Shown: positions 19,608 to 29,135 of the stretch, one piece after another
How positions within the stretch are numbered: the first letter of the stretch is position 1
Layout of the letters: each line of letters opens with the position of its first letter
Assembly (NCBI GenBank): GCA_047974375.1
Contig: JBKECF010000081.1
Span: forward strand, 104,512 to 168,511
Origin: JBKECF01 sp047974375
GTDB lineage: Bacteria > Bacillota > Clostridia > Lachnospirales > CAMZNU01
Length of the DNA stretch: 64,000 nucleotides
Direction of reading: 5' to 3'
The notes under the pieces: model-generated
Database searches by the model: none
Told to the model about the DNA's origin: nothing
What the model saw: the letters and a program-made list of their open reading frames with translations, nothing else
Position numbers and translations under genes: made by a program

Positions 19608-21710
19608 CTATTCAAAGCAAGCTTTTATTGATAATTTAATTCTACCTTGGTCATCTAATTCAATAACCTTTACATCAACTACATCTCCAACATTAACTTT
19701 ATCTTCTACTTGTTTAATTCTTTCTTTATCAATTTGAGAAATATGGACTAAGCCTTCTTTCCCTGGAGCGTATTCTACAAAAGCACCAAAAGTTGTTGTT
19801 TTAACAACTGTGCCTTTAAACTTTGCCCCGATTTCAGGAACGCTAGTAATAGCTACAATCATTTCTTTTGCTTTATTTATTTTTTCAGAATCGCTATCTA
19901 CAATAGAAACTCTTCCACTATCTTCTGTATCAATTTTCTCTACGCCAGTTTCTTCCAAAATTCTTTTTATAGTTTTTCCACGAGGGCCAATTAACTCAGC
20001 GATTTTATCAACATCTATTTGAAGCGTTTCTATTTTTGGTGCGTATTTAGATACTTCTTTTTTAGGTTCGGCAATTGCTTTATTCATTATTTCGTCTAAA
20101 ATGTACATTCTAGCGCCAAATGTTTGAGACAAAGATTGTTGTATAATTTCAGGAGTAAGACCATCGATTTTTATGTCCATTTGAATAGCTGTTATACCAT
20201 CTTTTGTACCAGCAACTTTAAAGTCCATATCACCGAAGAAATCTTCTAATCCTTGTATGTCTGTAAGTAAAACAAAATCATCATCGCTATCACCTGTTAC
20301 TAAACCTACAGAAATTCCTGCTACTGCTCCCTTAATAGGAACACCTGCATCCATAAGGGCAAGTGAGCTGCCGCATACACTGGCTTGAGAAGTAGAACCA
20401 TTGGAACTAACTACTTCAGAAACTAGTCTTATAGCATATGAAAATTCATCTTCTGATGGTAATACAGGGACTAAAGCTCTTTCAGCTAAAGCGCCATGGC
20501 CGATTTCCCTACGTCCTGGACCACGGGAAGGCCTTGTTTCTCCAACTGAATAGCTTGGGAAGTTGTAATGATGCATGTATCTTTTATTCTCGACTTCGTC
20601 TAGTCCATCTAATTTTTGAGCCTCGCTAATAGCCCCTAGGGTAGCTATAGTCATAACTTGTGTTTGGCCACGCTTAAATATGGCAGAACCATGTGTTCTT
20701 GGTAGAATGTCTATCTCTGCGGCAAGTTCTCTTATTTGGTTTAATGCACGTCCATCAGGTCTTTTGTTATCACGTAAAATCATACGACGAACAGTTTCTT
20801 TTTGGAATTTATAAATAGCCTCGTTTATTTTGCTTATGTATTCGTTTTCGTCTTCGATTTCAGAGCTAAGCATTTTTTCTATTACTTCATTTTTTAATGC
20901 GGATATTTTTGCATCACGTTCTTGTTTCATATCTGTAAAAACTGCTTCTTCCATTTGTTGGTCAGAAACAAGTTCTTTCATTTTGTTATAAACGTCCATA
21001 TCCACTGTGGATTGCTCATAACTATGTTTTTCTTTGCCTTCTTTAGCAACTATTCCATTAATAAATTCTACTATTTTTTTGTTCTCATCGTGGGCTAACA
21101 TAATGGCTTCATACATTGTATCATTAGAAACTTCGTTAGCTCCGGCTTCAATCATCATAACTTTTTTTGCAGTTGAGGAAACTGTTAAATCTAAATCGCT
21201 AATTGTTTTTTCTTCATTAGTTGGGTTTATTATAAAGTTACCATTTATTAAACCGATATTTGTTGAACCTACAGGACCGTTAAATGGTATGTCGGAAATA
21301 GATAATACAATTGCTGCGCCTATCATTGCACAGATTTCTGGGCTGGCATCTTGGTCTACAGATAGTACTGTAGTAACTATACCTACATCGTTTCGATAGT
21401 CTTTTGGAAATAATGGACGCATTGGTCTATCAATTAAACGAGCTGTTAGAGTGGCTTTTTCAGATGCTCTACCTTCTCTTTTTAAGAATCCGCCAGGAAT
21501 TTTACCAACACTATATAGTTTTTCTTCATAATCAATACTTAATGGAAAAAAATCTATGCCATCTCTTGGCTTTTCAGAAGCTGTAACTGCTGCAAGCACT
21601 ACTGTATCGCCGTATCTTATTAAGGCAGAGGCATTTGCTAGCTCTGCAACTCTCCCAATTTCAACGGTCATTTTTCTATTTGCAATTTCAAATTCATATG
21701 TTTTATACAT
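19608..21710 (-). CDS. pnp: Polynucleotide phosphorylase
   Basis: 3'-to-5' phosphorolytic exoribonuclease of RNA turnover (700 aa). Two RNase PH domains flank a helical linker, followed by a KH domain (IGPRGKTIKRILEETG) and an S1 domain (GAKFKGTVVKTTTFGAFVEYAPGKEG, in part) at the C terminus. The second PH domain shows the MDAGVPIKGAVAGISVGL and DIQGLEDFFGDMDFKVAGT region. GGAG precedes the ATG. It follows rpsO, as in many bacteria, with two hairpins in the gap that may control it. Confidence 0.97.
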   Translation of the reverse strand: MYKTYEFEIANRKMTVEIGRVAELANASALIRYGDTVVLAAVTASEKPRDGIDFFPLSIDYEEKLYSVGKIPGGFLKREGRASEKATLTARLIDRPMRPLFPKDYRNDVGIVTTVLSVDQDASPEICAMIGAAIVLSISDIPFNGPVGSTNIGLINGNFIINPTNEEKTISDLDLTVSSTAKKVMMIEAGANEVSNDTMYEAIMLAHDENKKIVEFINGIVAKEGKEKHSYEQSTVDMDVYNKMKELVSDQQMEEAVFTDMKQERDAKISALKNEVIEKMLSSEIEDENEYISKINEAIYKFQKETVRRMILRDNKRPDGRALNQIRELAAEIDILPRTHGSAIFKRGQTQVMTIATLGAISEAQKLDGLDEVENKRYMHHYNFPSYSVGETRPSRGPGRREIGHGALAERALVPVLPSEDEFSYAIRLVSEVVSSNGSTSQASVCGSSLALMDAGVPIKGAVAGISVGLVTGDSDDDFVLLTDIQGLEDFFGDMDFKVAGTKDGITAIQMDIKIDGLTPEIIQQSLSQTFGARMYILDEIMNKAIAEPKKEVSKYAPKIETLQIDVDKIAELIGPRGKTIKRILEETGVEKIDTEDSGRVSIVDSDSEKINKAKEMIVAITSVPEIGAKFKGTVVKTTTFGAFVEYAPGKEGLVHISQIDKERIKQVEDKVNVGDVVDVKVIELDDQGRIKLSIKACFE

Positions 21711-21812
21711 ACTTACTCCTTTTTTAAAAAAAATATTTTGTGCTTTTGTGAGTATAGGTAAAAGTTTTCATCCAAAAAACTATCCCCATAACATGCCATA
21801 TGTTAGTAAAAT

Positions 21813-21856
21813 TTTTTGAAAAGTATTTTTATATTACTATAAACACTTTTCAAAAA
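21813..21856 (-). promoter_or_regulatory. Stem-loop in the pnp leader
   Basis: TTTTTGAAAAGT (21813-21824 on plus) pairs perfectly with ACTTTTCAAAAA (21845-21856), 12 bp, about 100 nt before pnp. Its place resembles the RNase III-processed leader hairpin used for pnp autoregulation in E. coli; the function here is inferred. Confidence 0.45.
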
Positions 21857-21883
21857 ACTCTACACAACTATGGCTTTATAAAA

Positions 21884-21937
21884 TGGGCATTTGCGAAATA
21901 GGAAAAATTTTTCCTATATAAATTACGCAAATGCCCA
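21884..21937 (-). terminator. rpsO terminator, long hairpin
   Basis: TGGGCATTTGCG pairs perfectly with CGCAAATGCCCA at the two ends, with an inner palindrome AGGAAAAATTTTTCCT; T-rich DNA follows in minus direction. Confidence 0.7.
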
Positions 21938-21948
21938 ATTTTTAAAGA

Positions 21949-22206
21949 TTATTTTCTTAAACCTAATTCTGCAATAAGTTCACGATATTTAACAACATCT
22001 TTGTTTTTGATGTAGTTTAATAAACCTTTTCTTCTACCAACCATTTTTAATAAACCACGTCTTGAGTGGTGATCTTTTTTGTGCATTTTTAAATGCTCAG
22101 TTAAATGATTGATTTTTTCTGTAAGAAGAGCTACTTGAACCTCTGGTGAACCAGTATCTTTAGTATCTCTACCATACTTTGTAATTACTTCTTGTTTTGT
22201 TAACAT
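21949..22206 (-). CDS. rpsO: 30S ribosomal protein S15
   Basis: An 85-residue primary 16S rRNA-binding protein of the small subunit. The start [20 protein letters not shown] and the motifs [37 protein letters not shown] and RYRELI-like ending are diagnostic. The ATG at 22206 follows GGAGG; an ATG 12 nt upstream lies before that site and gives extra residues not found in the family. The rpsO-pnp order is widely conserved. Confidence 0.97.
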   Translation of the reverse strand: MLTKQEVITKYGRDTKDTGSPEVQVALLTEKINHLTEHLKMHKKDHHSRRGLLKMVGRRKGLLNYIKNKDVVKYRELIAELGLRK

Positions 22207-22331
22207 AATATCCTCCAAAAATATACTCCCGTAACTAAGTAAGGGTCGGATAAACCGTTTACTGAGTTGGGGAAAAAACTTTACTTGGATAGTATAACAT
22301 AATAAATGAATTTATCAAATTATTTATTTTG

Positions 22332-24539
22332 TTAAAATTCTACATTTTCTAAAACATAAATAAAAGAATTAGGCAGTACTATATTTTTTTCCATTGTAGA
22401 TTCTATGTACTCATCTGCCGTTGCTTTATTAATATTTTCTGTTAAATACATTGTTGTTAATTCACTTGTAAGCTGGTTGTATCTTGCAACATAAAGCGTA
22501 TTTAATTGATCCTCTGCTGGTTTATATCCTAGGGTTGTTAAATTGTCTACTATATTTGCAAAGTTTGCAGTTATATATTCGTAGCCGAATAATGAAACTA
22601 ACATATCGTCTTTGGATTTTATATGGAATCCATAAGGGTTTATATAATTTTTTTGCGACATTTTATTAATATATTCCTTAGCGGATTTTTCTGTAATATT
22701 TCCACTGGAAACTTCTTTTTCCATTGCTTTAGTAAGTTGTATAAGCTTACCTGAATTCAAATAACCTTTTTGTATATTTGTTAGAGGAATGCCGTGCATT
22801 TGCTGGAAAAATATTTCGTTTGCAAGAGACTCGTCTATTAAATTATCATCTAGTAAGGATTGAACAAGAAAGTCGCTATTGTTTAAATAACTATAGTTAA
22901 ATATATATTCCCTGTAAGTTGCTAATACCTTGTCAGCAGACTCTACCGTCATACTACCATTTTTTATTTCTTTTTCTATTAAATCTGAAAGTAAGGAAAT
23001 TCTTGCTTCGTTTAATTTTTCCATATAATCGTCTTCAATTTTAGCACCACGTTTTATATAACTGTTTATTGTATATGCTGTTTCAAAGTCTAAATAATCA
23101 CCTACTACTAGTTCAGTAATATATTGATCCATATCTGAATAAAGCAATTTACTTTTTACATTTGGTAAATCAGAAACATTCTCTTTTTTTAGATTAAGTA
23201 AAGCTATATTCATGTCGTTTACTGTTAAATTACCATCTACTACTTCATCTTCTAGGTCGTCTTTTATTATTTTAACCATGGCGTCACTTAAATTACTTGT
23301 TTCACGTAAACTTAAAGGCGTATTTGATATTTCTTTTAAATATATACTTGTTGCATTGTCTGAATCTATGTATCCATTTTTAACTAATAAAGTTAATTTA
23401 GGAGAGAATGTGTAATTCCCGTTTTTCATTCCCTTATTTGTGTACTTTTCAAGTAATATAGCTAGATCTTCATTAGTCAATTTTGTTATAGGTTGAATAT
23501 CTTTTAATGTGTCATAATATAAATTAAATTGGGCATTATATAATTCTAAGTGCTGCTGCGATGATAATGAAGAATATTCTGCTGTAGCATTACTTATGGA
23601 GTTGGCCATAATTGTAGATAAATAATTCTTGTTTACTAGTTCCGATAGGGTCAAGTTATTCATATATGCCATAGTATTCATATCTAGAGTTTTATAATTT
23701 TCAATATACTCATTGTAGACTTTATCACTTATTTCTTTGTCGATTAATCCCTTTTCTACTTGGATTTTTAAATCTTTTTTTAGATTTTTTTCTTGAGCTT
23801 CTCGTAGACGTAAGTTTTGCGAATTAGTTAAGGGTATTTCGTGTTTAATATTTTTGTAAATATTATTTGCCATATTTACGCTTAAATAATTATCATGTAC
23901 TAAGTTTGCGAGCTGCAGGCTATTTTCAAAAGGATTGTATTCTATTTTTTCATAATCTAATGTAGTAAAGTTACTAAGCAACTCTTGCATTTTAACTTTT
24001 GTAATTTTCTTTGCTTTAACTGCTCTATCTAAAGAGTTATATAAAAATTCGTATTGGGCATTATATAAAGCATTATATTGAACGGAAGATAAAATTCCAT
24101 TAATCTGTTGAGTTTGGTAAATGGAATTTACCATAGATGAATTCATGTATCTGTCTTTGTATAATATTTCTATTAGATTGTTATCTTCTTGTAAATAATT
24201 GCTATAAGTTTTTATTTTAAAGGAGTCGATTTTTTTTTGCCCTTCTTCCTCTGTTAGAATACCTCTGTTTATATAACGTTCTGCATCCCGAACATTTTTT
24301 TTGTATTGTGCATTAACTAATGCATTATACTCAGAATAATTTAAAGGTCTTTCGTTTTTAATATTGTAAAGGATATTATCTCCTAGGTACTTGTCTAGGT
24401 AGCTATAGGTCATTAAATCTTCTACTTCTTGTGGCGTTGCTAGTTCTTTGGATTTCTTTGCAGTTTCGGCAAATATTGATGTAGTAAAAATACTAGTTAC
24501 TACAATCGTAGATATAGCCAAGCTTAAAATTTTTTTCAT
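22332..24539 (-). CDS. Secreted protein of eight tandem ~90-residue repeats, unknown function
   Basis: A 735-residue protein with a cleavable signal peptide (basic start, ISTIVVTSIFTTSIFA). The rest is a chain of eight degenerate repeats of about 85-92 residues beginning near residues 50, 108, 212, 302, 386, 475, 560 and 648. Each repeat follows the pattern YLS-x3-AN-x-IY, x7-PL-x3-Q, a helix with LxxAQ, then G-x-IT and a closing LxxLV. The predicted fold is all helical. There is no SLH, LPXTG or transmembrane anchor, so it is probably released or held by partners. I know no family name for this repeat. GGAGG precedes the ATG. Confidence 0.75.
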   Translation of the reverse strand: MKKILSLAISTIVVTSIFTTSIFAETAKKSKELATPQEVEDLMTYSYLDKYLGDNILYNIKNERPLNYSEYNALVNAQYKKNVRDAERYINRGILTEEEGQKKIDSFKIKTYSNYLQEDNNLIEILYKDRYMNSSMVNSIYQTQQINGILSSVQYNALYNAQYEFLYNSLDRAVKAKKITKVKMQELLSNFTTLDYEKIEYNPFENSLQLANLVHDNYLSVNMANNIYKNIKHEIPLTNSQNLRLREAQEKNLKKDLKIQVEKGLIDKEISDKVYNEYIENYKTLDMNTMAYMNNLTLSELVNKNYLSTIMANSISNATAEYSSLSSQQHLELYNAQFNLYYDTLKDIQPITKLTNEDLAILLEKYTNKGMKNGNYTFSPKLTLLVKNGYIDSDNATSIYLKEISNTPLSLRETSNLSDAMVKIIKDDLEDEVVDGNLTVNDMNIALLNLKKENVSDLPNVKSKLLYSDMDQYITELVVGDYLDFETAYTINSYIKRGAKIEDDYMEKLNEARISLLSDLIEKEIKNGSMTVESADKVLATYREYIFNYSYLNNSDFLVQSLLDDNLIDESLANEIFFQQMHGIPLTNIQKGYLNSGKLIQLTKAMEKEVSSGNITEKSAKEYINKMSQKNYINPYGFHIKSKDDMLVSLFGYEYITANFANIVDNLTTLGYKPAEDQLNTLYVARYNQLTSELTTMYLTENINKATADEYIESTMEKNIVLPNSFIYVLENVEF

Positions 24540-24688
24540 AATACCTCCATGGTTAATATAGTGTTAATGATTTTTTTGAAATTTTATAAAATCAAAAAAA
24601 GATGCTTTAAAAAAAGGTGCTTGTAGTATTGCATTTTTTCATGTAAAATTTATTTCAGTAATGGAATTATAGAATTAGAGAGGTGCAT

Positions 24689-25696
24689 ATGTCAAATAAT
24701 AATACTCAAAAAATTGTTTTAACAGGAATTTTTACAGCCATAGCTATAGCTGTAGGCTTACTGAGCATACAAGTAAGTCAAGAATTAAGAATAGCTTTTA
24801 GTAACCCGTTTTTGTACTTTATAGGTTATAGCGTTTCGCCTTTGTATTGCGCTATTGCCTATGGTGTATACGATATAATAAGTCTTTTATTAAAGCCAAC
24901 AGGGGCTTTTGTTATTTTCTTTACTTTGGTTTCTGTTTTAAAAGGATTTTTATTTGGAGTACTATATTTAATAGTTACAAAAATTAACAAAAAGAAGATA
25001 GTAGCTTTTTTTGCGTCAGTAGCAGCGTGTTTTATTGGAGCTGGAGCTTTAGGAATATACATGGGAAAAACTTATCTTGCAGACATTGCAGATAAGGCAA
25101 ATTATTTTAGTTATATATCTATTATAATTGGTATAGTTTTTATACTATTTGTTGTTTTGATTAAATCTGTTTCTTTCTCCAAAGATATGAGCGATAAGGT
25201 AGTTAAATTATTAAAATTATTTTTTGTATTATTAATTGTAGGATTTATAAGTACAACTTTAAATACAAAAACAATACAAATGCTTTATACACCAGATAAA
25301 TTATTTCTTATACTCTTAATACCTAGACTTATATCTTCGTTTTTAACGGCTATATATAATACATTTGTTTTGTATATATTAATAAGTATTTATGAGTTTG
25401 CTATACTTAAAACTAGTAAGATAAAAGAAAAATTAGATGTTAAAAAGGCAAGCAAAGAAGAGGAGAATGCAACTGATGAAGAGGATGAAAAAGATACTTC
25501 AATTGAACCAGAAGAAGAGACAAGTCCTAAAATAAATGAGCAAGTAGATGATGAAGCAGACGTTGAGTTAGATGAATATAGTTTAGAAGATGAGAAGGTA
25601 GAAGTTAATAATGCATTAGAAGGTGAAGATACAGCAAATTTAGTTGAAAATACTTTAGAGGAAGCTGATAATGAAGAAGATAAAGCTAATTTATAA
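24689..25696 (+). CDS. ECF transporter S component (folate-type) with long acidic tail
   Basis: A 335-residue membrane protein. Residues 1-240 form the vitamin-binding S component, with the folate-type N-terminal pattern ELRIAFSNPFLYFIGYSVSP and ISLLLKPTGAFVIFFTL and about six helices. From about residue 245 a hydrophilic tail of some 90 residues is very rich in Glu and Asp, which is not part of usual S components. The start is the ATG at 24689; the upstream GTG is in the ribosome site. The energizing EcfA/EcfT genes are not in this window. Its end overlaps the lipid kinase gene by 26 nt. Confidence 0.72.
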   Translation: MSNNNTQKIVLTGIFTAIAIAVGLLSIQVSQELRIAFSNPFLYFIGYSVSPLYCAIAYGVYDIISLLLKPTGAFVIFFTLVSVLKGFLFGVLYLIVTKINKKKIVAFFASVAACFIGAGALGIYMGKTYLADIADKANYFSYISIIIGIVFILFVVLIKSVSFSKDMSDKVVKLLKLFFVLLIVGFISTTLNTKTIQMLYTPDKLFLILLIPRLISSFLTAIYNTFVLYILISIYEFAILKTSKIKEKLDVKKASKEEENATDEEDEKDTSIEPEEETSPKINEQVDDEADVELDEYSLEDEKVEVNNALEGEDTANLVENTLEEADNEEDKANL

Positions 25697-26576
25697 TCCT
25701 TTTGCAGGAGATACAACTTTTAAAAACCAATTAGATGATATAGTGGAAATACTACAGGGGTATAATTGGTACGTTAGTCTATTTCGTGTTACACATTATG
25801 GTGATATAGATGAACATTTTAAAAAAATGGACAAAAATTACTACGATGCTATAGCTGTAAGTGGCGGAGATGGCACTATAAATCTCGCCCTAAATGCAAT
25901 GATTAAAAATGGGTTAAATATACCCTTAGGAATATTTCCATCAGGCACAGCCAACGATTTTGCAAGTTACATAGGTATTCCAAAAGATCCTGTAGAAGCG
26001 GCAAAAGTAATTGGTAATGGTGTAAGTAAAAAAGTAGACATTGGTAAAATAAATAATGACTATTTTATAAATGTAGTTTGTTCAGGTCTATTTGCTAAAA
26101 TATCTCAAGGTGTAGACCCAGTTTTGAAAAATAGTATAGGTAAGTTGGCTTATTATTTAAAGGGTGCTGAGGCAATTGCAAATATTAAGCCTGTGGCTTT
26201 AAGAGTTACAACTAGCACTAGCGTAATAGAAGTAAATACTATTTTATTATTGATTATGAACACATCTGGAGCAGGTGGTTTTAACAACTTGGCACCAGCA
26301 TCAAATTTAGCTGATGGCAAGTTTGATTTGTTAATTTATAAAAGTAAAGGGAATATTGCCAAGGATGCAAAGCCTTTTATTCAATCCCTAAGAGGAACTC
26401 ATATAAAAGATGAAAATGTAATATACCTACAAGATTCATATTTTAAAATTGAGCTAGTAGAGGAAGAGTCAGAGTTTACTCAAACGGATATAGATGGCGA
26501 AAGAGGTCCAGATTTACCAATCGAAGTAAAGGTAATGGAAGGTATGTTAACACTGTTTTTGCCAGATAAGGAGTAA
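25671..26576 (+). CDS. Diacylglycerol/lipid kinase family protein (YegS/BmrU type)
   Basis: A 301-residue soluble lipid kinase related to DgkB, which recycles diacylglycerol to phosphatidic acid. Visible are the N-terminal KLIYNPFAG, nucleotide-binding AVSGGDGTINLALNAM, and GIFPSGTANDFASYIGI; the C-terminal beta-sandwich ends with FTQTDIDGERG. The ATG at 25671 lies inside the end of the S-component gene, with GAGGAAG upstream. The exact lipid substrate is not shown by sequence. argS follows after 20 bases and may be cotranscribed. Confidence 0.9.
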   Translation: MKKIKLIYNPFAGDTTFKNQLDDIVEILQGYNWYVSLFRVTHYGDIDEHFKKMDKNYYDAIAVSGGDGTINLALNAMIKNGLNIPLGIFPSGTANDFASYIGIPKDPVEAAKVIGNGVSKKVDIGKINNDYFINVVCSGLFAKISQGVDPVLKNSIGKLAYYLKGAEAIANIKPVALRVTTSTSVIEVNTILLLIMNTSGAGGFNNLAPASNLADGKFDLLIYKSKGNIAKDAKPFIQSLRGTHIKDENVIYLQDSYFKIELVEEESEFTQTDIDGERGPDLPIEVKVMEGMLTLFLPDKE

Positions 26577-26596
26577 CTAAAGTAGAAAGGGTAACC

Positions 26597-28279
26597 ATGG
26601 ACTTTAAAAAAGAGTTAGAAAAAGAATTAGGGAATATATTAAATATAGATTTAGACAACACAATTGAAATACCATCTAATATTGAGATGGGCGACTTTGC
26701 TTTTCCTTGTTTTAGGCTTGCTAAAGAGTTAAAAAAAGCTCCTAATTTAATAGCTGAAGAAGTTTTAGAAAAAATACCAAACCTAGAATATATAAAGAAG
26801 AAAGAAATAAAAGGTGCATATATTAATTTTTTTGTAGACGAAAGTTTCTATGCAAAGGCAACCTTAAGTGAAATACTTTTAGACCCAGAAAATTATGGAA
26901 AATCTACTGTGGGCAAAGGTAGAAAAATTATTATTGATTATTCTGCCCCAAATATAGCGAAACCTTTTCACGTAGGGCACTTACGTTCAACAGTAATAGG
27001 TAATGCTTTATACAATATATATAATGAACTAGGCTATATATCTTATGGTATAAATTATTTAGGGGATTGGGGTACTCAATTTGGAAAGTTAATGGTAGCC
27101 TATGAAAAATGGGGCGATAAAAAAGCTATTGAAGAAAAAGGTGTACCAGAGTTAAATAGAATTTACGTTAAATTTCATGAAGAGGCAGAAAAAGATGATT
27201 CCTTGAACGATGAAGCAAGGAATGCATTTATGAGAATGCAAAATGGCGATGAAGAAGCACTAGGATTATGGAAATGGTTTAAAGATTTAAGTTTAATAGA
27301 TTTAGAAAAAACTTATAATAAATTGGATATGAAGTTTGACTCCTATAGAGGCGAAAGTTATTATAATGATAAAATGACGCCGGTAGTAGAAGAACTAAAG
27401 GAAAAGTCTTTGTTAAAAGAAAGTAACGGCGCACAAATAGTGGACCTAGAAGAGTACAATATGCCTCCTTGCCTTATTTTGCGTAGCGATGGCGGTACGC
27501 TGTATCCAACGAGAGATTTAGCTGCAGTTAAAAATCGTAAAGAGGAATTCGATTTTCATAAATGTATATATGTAACAGCTGTTGCCCAAAAACTTCATTT
27601 TGACCAGTGGTTTAAGGTTATTGAATTAATGGGTTATCCATGGCATAAAGACTTATTACATGTTGGATTTGGCTTAGTTAGCTTAGACAATGGTAAGTTA
27701 TCTACACGAAAAGGGCATGTTATTTTAATGGACGACATACTAAATGAGTCAATTGCTAAAACTTTAGAAATTATTAATAATAATAATTCAGACTTAGAAA
27801 ATAAAGAAGAAGTTGCAAAGGAAGTAGGTATTGGTGCAGTTATTTTTAATGATTTATACAATAGTAGAATTAAAGATGTAGTTTTTTCATGGGATAGAAT
27901 ACTGAATTTTGAAGGTGAAACAGGTCCGTATGTTCAATACACTCATGCCAGATGTGCCAGCATATTAAATAAAATAGGGGATACTAAGAAAGAGGTAGAC
28001 TATTCAGTACTTAAGGATAGTTCAACTTTGGAGGTTCTTAAGTTATTAAAGGAGTATCCGGAAAAAATAATAGACAGTGCCAATAAAAATGAACCATATA
28101 TTATTTCTAGGCATTTAGTAAACATAGCGCAAGCTTTTAATAGATTTTATCATGAAAATAAAGTTAATGTAGAAGATGAAAAAATACGTAATGCAAGAGG
28201 TGCTGTTGTATTTGCCACTAAAACTATATTAAAAAGCGGACTTTCTTTGTTAGGTATAAAATCACCTGAAAAAATGTAG
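26597..28279 (+). CDS. argS: Arginyl-tRNA synthetase
   Basis: Charges tRNA-Arg (class Ia, 560 aa, normal length). The N-terminal Add1 domain is followed by the catalytic domain with the HIGH box in APNIAKPFHVGHLRS and GDWGTQFGK, and by the KMSKS-equivalent LSTRKGHVI near residue 370. The C-terminal anticodon-binding helical domain ends with a family-typical GLSLLGIKSPEKM. AGAAAGGG precedes the ATG. No T-box leader is seen. Confidence 0.97.
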   Translation: MDFKKELEKELGNILNIDLDNTIEIPSNIEMGDFAFPCFRLAKELKKAPNLIAEEVLEKIPNLEYIKKKEIKGAYINFFVDESFYAKATLSEILLDPENYGKSTVGKGRKIIIDYSAPNIAKPFHVGHLRSTVIGNALYNIYNELGYISYGINYLGDWGTQFGKLMVAYEKWGDKKAIEEKGVPELNRIYVKFHEEAEKDDSLNDEARNAFMRMQNGDEEALGLWKWFKDLSLIDLEKTYNKLDMKFDSYRGESYYNDKMTPVVEELKEKSLLKESNGAQIVDLEEYNMPPCLILRSDGGTLYPTRDLAAVKNRKEEFDFHKCIYVTAVAQKLHFDQWFKVIELMGYPWHKDLLHVGFGLVSLDNGKLSTRKGHVILMDDILNESIAKTLEIINNNNSDLENKEEVAKEVGIGAVIFNDLYNSRIKDVVFSWDRILNFEGETGPYVQYTHARCASILNKIGDTKKEVDYSVLKDSSTLEVLKLLKEYPEKIIDSANKNEPYIISRHLVNIAQAFNRFYHENKVNVEDEKIRNARGAVVFATKTILKSGLSLLGIKSPEKM

Positions 28280-28354
28280 CTTGCAATTTTTATAAACAAA
28301 AATATAAAAAAAACGTATACTTGTTTGTATTGGGCAAATGGGAGAGGTGATGCT

Positions 28355-28891
28355 ATGTTATGCAAAAATCATAATAAGGAAATTGCTATAGAAAAATGCA
28401 ATAGCTGTGGTCATTGGTACTGCGACGACTGTGTTAAAATAATTGACAACAAAGCTATTTGCAATCACTGTTTAGGTGAAGTAACTCCGAATAAGGAAAC
28501 TGAAAAAGAAAAAGAGATTTACAAATCTGATAATTATTTAGAAAATCATAAAAAAGAAGTGCATGAAAATGCCGAAAAAATGAATTTTTCTAAAGGTAAT
28601 ATTAAAAATGAAACGATTGAGATGCAGAAAAAAATTGTAGAAGAAACTGCTAAAAGTAGAGCTGTTTATAAAGTTGGGTCAAACAGTGGAGTTAATGCAG
28701 CGACAAATAGATATGTAACATATCAGTCTTTGGCTGTAGAAAGACATAAGCTTAAGAAAAAGATAATAGCTTTTGGCGTACTTTGCTTTTTGCCGCCATT
28801 GTACTTTGTTACTTTTATAATGTTTATTATTCTTGTTGTAGATGGATTAAAATATAAAAGCAATTTGGAGTATTATAACTCAAATAGATAA
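28355..28891 (+). CDS. Small zinc-finger (B-box-like) membrane protein
   Basis: A 178-residue protein with a cysteine/histidine-rich N terminus: CKNHNKEIAIEKCNSCGHWY, then CDDC and CNHC, spaced like a B-box-type zinc finger. A charged middle follows, then one or two hydrophobic helices near residues 135-165 that would place the finger in the cytoplasm. The ATG at 28355 follows GGGAGAGGTGAT; a TTG 30 nt upstream gives extra residues unlike the family. The function is unknown. Its gene ends in a strong terminator. Confidence 0.7.
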   Translation: MLCKNHNKEIAIEKCNSCGHWYCDDCVKIIDNKAICNHCLGEVTPNKETEKEKEIYKSDNYLENHKKEVHENAEKMNFSKGNIKNETIEMQKKIVEETAKSRAVYKVGSNSGVNAATNRYVTYQSLAVERHKLKKKIIAFGVLCFLPPLYFVTFIMFIILVVDGLKYKSNLEYYNSNR

Positions 28892-28934
28892 AAAAGCTGT
28901 TGACGGTTTTCTTGACCGTTAACAGCTTTTTTCT
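28891..28934 (+). terminator. Intrinsic terminator
   Basis: AAAAGCTGTTGACGGT pairs with ACCGTTAACAGCTTTT around a short loop, followed by TT. Similar AGCTGTT/AACAGCT stems recur at 39812 and 63456. Confidence 0.85.
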
Positions 28935-28967
28935 ATTCGCTTACAATAGAGAATGGCAATGGACTTC

Positions 28968-29021
28968 ATTCGCCGTTCAGTGGAGGTACAAGCCCCCACT
29001 GACGGATAGGTCTATTGACTT
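28968..29021 (-). repeat. Dispersed repeat A, copy A4 (inverted)
   Basis: Read on the minus strand it starts AGTCAATAGACCTATCCGTC and continues AGTGGGGGCTTGTACCTCCA, forming a hairpin CAGTGG/CCACTG. It matches the first part of copy A3 closely. It lies in the 200-bp gap between convergent genes; a 70-codon frame across this gap (28900-29112) is not convincing. Confidence 0.6.
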
Positions 29022-29135
29022 AGAAATACAAGATCTAGTAAACTACAATATAGAAATAATTGAAGTCCTATTTGAAAAAACTAATAATATATGGAAACTA
29101 AATGAGGAATAAAAAAACAGCTTTACTTTTTTATA

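Noticed and set aside
28900..29112. A 70-codon frame after the zinc-finger gene
   Set aside because: It begins inside the terminator stem and runs through repeat A4; no ribosome site and no family resemblance.
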